This document shows, one piece after another, positions 62,601 to 64,000 of a DNA stretch of 64,000 bases. Source of the DNA: QHVT01 sp036389275. GTDB lineage: Bacteria > Acidobacteriota > Thermoanaerobaculia > Gp7-AA8. The stretch spans positions 29,969-93,968 of the forward strand of contig DASVQE010000093.1 in assembly GCA_036389275.1 (NCBI GenBank). The letters are read 5' to 3'. The notes under the pieces are model-generated. The model was not told the DNA's origin, ran no database searches, and worked only from the letters and a program-made list of their open reading frames with translations. The stretch's first letter is position 1. Each line of letters opens with the position of its first letter. Made by a program: the position numbers and the translations under genes.

Positions 62601-63922
62601 ACGGCGCGCATGACGACGCCGAGACCTGCCCCGTCTTCGCCATCGCCCGCACCGGCGGCGTCTGCACGTCGGTGGTCGACACGTTCCGCACGGCCGGCGG
62701 CAGCACGATCCCGGTCGAGTACTCCGCCGCGCCGATCGTCGACGACGGCAAGCCGGTCGGCATCGTCATCAGCTTCACCGACATCACCGACCGCCGCAAG
62801 CTGGAGTCGAAGCTCGAGCAGGCCAACCGTCTCTCCAGCCTCGGGCGTCTCGCGGCGACGGTCGCGCACGAGTTCAACAACGTGCTGATGGGCATCTCGC
62901 CGTTCGTCGAGCTGCTGCGCCGCGGCAAGAATCCGGAGACCGCGCTCGACTACATCGGCCGCGCCGTCAAGCGCGGGCGGCGCATCACCGAGGACATCCT
63001 TCGCTTCACCCAGCCGGCCGTGCCGGTGCGCGTGGCGATGGAAGTCGCACCGTGGCTGCAGAACGTCTGCGTCGAAGCGCGCTCGCTGCTGCCGCAGACC
63101 TGCGCCATCGACGTGCAGGTCCGCGAGACCGATCTCTGCATCGACGGCGATCCGAATCAGTTGCAGCAGATCTTCACGAACCTGATCCTCAACGCGCGCG
63201 ACGCCATGCCGCAGGGCGGCACGCTCACCATCGCCGCGCAGCGCGAGCCGGCCGGCGCGAAGCTGCCGTTCGCCGTCGAGCATCCGGAGTCGTTCGCGCA
63301 TTTCGTCGTGCGCGACACCGGCAGCGGCATGCCGCCCGAGACGCTGCGCCACATCTTCGAGCCGCTCTTCACCACGAAGAAAAACGGCACCGGCCTCGGG
63401 CTGCCGGTCGCGCATCAGGTCGTGCAGCGACACGGCGGCGAGATGTTCGTCGAGAGCACCGTCGGCAGCGGCACGGCGTTCCACATCTTCCTGCCGCTCA
63501 CCGCCGCGGCCGCGGCCGCGCAGCCGGCGGAGGTCGCGCCGGAGGCGCCGCGCGCCGAGCTCACCCATCACGTGCTGCTCGTCGAAGACGATCGCAACGT
63601 CTCCTCCGGACTGACCGCGCTGCTCGAGCTCGAAGGCATGACCGTGCAGCTCGCCGAAAGCGGCGCCGACGCCATCGTCGCCGTGCAGCGCTCCGTCCCC
63701 GACCTGGTCGTGCTCGACGTCGGCCTTCCCGACATGGAAGGCATCGCCGTCTACGAGCGCATCGCCACCGACTATCCGAACCTGCCGGTGATCTTCTCCA
63801 CCGGCCACGGCGACCGCTCGAAAGTCGAGCAGCTCCTCTCCCGGCCGAACGTCGAGTACCTGCTCAAACCGTACGAGGCCGCGACGCTGATCGAGGCGAT
63901 CCGCCACGTCGTGGCGGCGTGA
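59615..63922 (+). CDS. Giant multisensor hybrid histidine kinase (REC-PAS3-GAF2-PAS2-HisKA-HATPase-REC)
   Basis: A 1435-residue protein. Order by approximate residue: REC 1-120 (LLFIEDQPDDADLIE, CDANLPGFHG, INKDHLG); PAS 140-255; PAS 265-380 (VVATDLAGSVIYWN); PAS 385-500 (LGSWEYDL); GAF 515-660; GAF 675-815; PAS 825-945; PAS 955-1070; HisKA 1080-1150 (LAATVAHEFNNVLMG) with HATPase to about 1300 (QIFTNLILNARDAM, RDTGSGM, GTGLGLPVAHQVV); REC 1320-1435 (LLVEDDRNVSSGL, VVLDVGLPDMEG, LLKPYEA). The start is TTG overlapping the previous stop, with GGAGGAGG upstream. It has no membrane helix. The two receivers at its ends make it a phosphorelay hub. An octamer array follows its stop. Confidence 0.93.
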   Translation: MRLLFIEDQPDDADLIESELRRSGFAFEAVRVDTLAGVRDALAAGGWSAILCDANLPGFHGHDALRLVRAHDREIPFLIVSGVIGEERAVDMIRDGANDYINKDHLGRLAPALERELRDVQLRRERNDLFDALRRSEERYRRIFEHAPIGVAVSTPDGRLVTANDLVVRTIGYPRSELLGHRLSEFAVDANDGDGPERAYRRKDGSVVWASVTRAPIELQGEVTQIVWLIEDITARRYTQDRLSLQQRLLDSVEQAVVATDLAGSVIYWNRFAEVLYGWTAENILGRSLIDLVPTLSAESAAPVLQRLLRGESWSGEVTLRKYDGTQFPAWVIGGPFFDANGRVIGVVGVSYDMSERKRAEDELRSSREQLADAQRIARLGSWEYDLATGRRVWSDELYRIFGYEPEEEPSVALFDARIHPHDLPYVQARRVQIMEEQGPFDDLQRLIMPDGEIRWAQGRGRFIHDEQGRPIKIMGVVQDVTESRNASHELQRRAILQAAVANLGHVALSGAPMDALIAQTAAVVSMHLDVDLCSIAEQTDDGFRFAGGDGWDDLEIGALIDGSHPEYTLSTRAPVVFEDLAAETRFTSPRLLQQGVVSGALVPIIGGHDEWWGVLGAFMRTPRQFATTDIDFLRSVATILGQAAERHHAEAQARRRERQQNAIAELSRLALRSAGDETLARTCELLTECVDADFALVYELEADQLRYRAGRTWLDAPIGLVPLTAAPQAANALLLNEPNVIGDYWANPDFRRPVLTDHGIRSGIAVPISSATYTFGVLAAYSRRVDAINDADVHFIEALANIIAEAVARERAGLALAASEQRYREVVEGATEVIFTISMDGTFTSVNAAFEKVTGWNADEWIGRKYIELVDPNARMHSGSVFKRVVANQESVSDVLPIIGRHGPVLIELTSFPKVENGRTAAIYGFARDVTAARRAEQERQRLTRNLQLLLESTVEGIVTADLDGRCTLSNAAAASLIGRKPEEVHGANLHELLHGAHDDAETCPVFAIARTGGVCTSVVDTFRTAGGSTIPVEYSAAPIVDDGKPVGIVISFTDITDRRKLESKLEQANRLSSLGRLAATVAHEFNNVLMGISPFVELLRRGKNPETALDYIGRAVKRGRRITEDILRFTQPAVPVRVAMEVAPWLQNVCVEARSLLPQTCAIDVQVRETDLCIDGDPNQLQQIFTNLILNARDAMPQGGTLTIAAQREPAGAKLPFAVEHPESFAHFVVRDTGSGMPPETLRHIFEPLFTTKKNGTGLGLPVAHQVVQRHGGEMFVESTVGSGTAFHIFLPLTAAAAAAQPAEVAPEAPRAELTHHVLLVEDDRNVSSGLTALLELEGMTVQLAESGADAIVAVQRSVPDLVVLDVGLPDMEGIAVYERIATDYPNLPVIFSTGHGDRSKVEQLLSRPNVEYLLKPYEAATLIEAIRHVVAA
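60170..60186. repeat. 17-bp palindrome TTTGCGTCTNNNGCAAA, copy 5 (reverse orientation)
   Basis: TTTGCGGTAGACGCAAA reads TTTGCGTCTACCGCAAA on the minus strand. It lies in the giant kinase gene (read as FAVDAN). Confidence 0.65.
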
Positions 63923-63932
63923 AGGCTCGAAG

Positions 63933-64000
63933 CAGTTCCTCGGAGTTCCTCGGCAGTTCCTCGGAGTTCCTCGGAGTGGACGCGCTGAACCACTCCGAGG
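63933..64000. repeat. TTCCTCGG-unit array at the right edge (partial)
   Basis: Units of TTCCTCGGAG and TTCCTCGGCAG repeat from 63933. CGGAGTGG then faces CCACTCCG near 63990-63997, so the inverted half begins as the window ends. Same family as 43751-43843. Confidence 0.8.

Overview
The window is GC-rich DNA from a diderm bacterium. It encodes a TonB-dependent receptor, outer-membrane barrels, lipoproteins and type IV pilus machinery (PilT). Gene content (paired DUF885 peptidases, a YfbK-type VWA lipoprotein, choice-of-anchor L and BNR-repeat secreted proteins, very many c-di-GMP and two-component genes, and 8-base inverted repeat arrays) resembles Acidobacteriota, perhaps a Thermoanaerobaculia-like lineage. 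That placement is inference; no rRNA is present. I saw no tRNA, rRNA, CRISPR, insertion sequence or prophage, and no gene-free stretch longer than 300 bases.

Layout. 1-11436: mostly envelope and secreted proteins. These are the end of an M48-like protease, an SGNH hydrolase, a 2-hydroxyacid dehydrogenase, a YpfJ-type zinc peptidase, a VWA lipoprotein, an orphan Pycsar-effector-like membrane protein, an amidohydrolase and a large BNR-repeat lipoprotein. 11556-15899: a surface-signalling operon (barrel protein, ECF sigma factor, FecR-type anti-sigma factor, TonB receptor with an STN domain). 15896-19936 (minus): TetR, FtsK and a cupredoxin with a CuA-like motif.

20131-27358 is the most unusual part. 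It is a tightly spaced plus-strand cassette of seven genes with Shine-Dalgarno sites, followed by a LuxR-type regulator. It encodes two related proteins that alternate acidic segments with amphipathic cationic helices, a signal-less HExxH metalloprotein, a helical protein with a TIG domain, a 369-residue conserved-looking protein and two small helical proteins. I cannot assign it to a described system, and it is my main candidate for something new.

27337-47435: housekeeping and mixed genes. They include an acyl-CoA mutase large subunit, alaS, recX, pilT, two DUF885 peptidases, an EAL phosphodiesterase, a PlsC-like acyltransferase, a DUF72 protein, a GAF protein and mutM. 47490-63922 is a signalling island: response regulator / double-KaiC ATPase / hybrid kinase, an NtrC-type regulator, then a run of two tiny proteins, REC-EAL, GGDEF, PilZ, a HisKA_3 kinase with its NarL-type regulator, a PAS kinase and a 1435-residue multisensor hybrid kinase.

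Genome-level patterns stand out between and inside genes: a 125-220 bp palindromic repeat (two copies), 8-base TTCCTCGG-type arrays (three loci), a GTCATCCCGAGC-type inverted repeat, a 17-bp palindrome TTTGCGTCTNNNGCAAA (five copies) and palindromes embedded in coding frames. Many genes have a TANNNT box 6-8 bases before the start codon, suggesting leaderless mRNAs. Others, especially inside operons, have clear AAGGAG sites.
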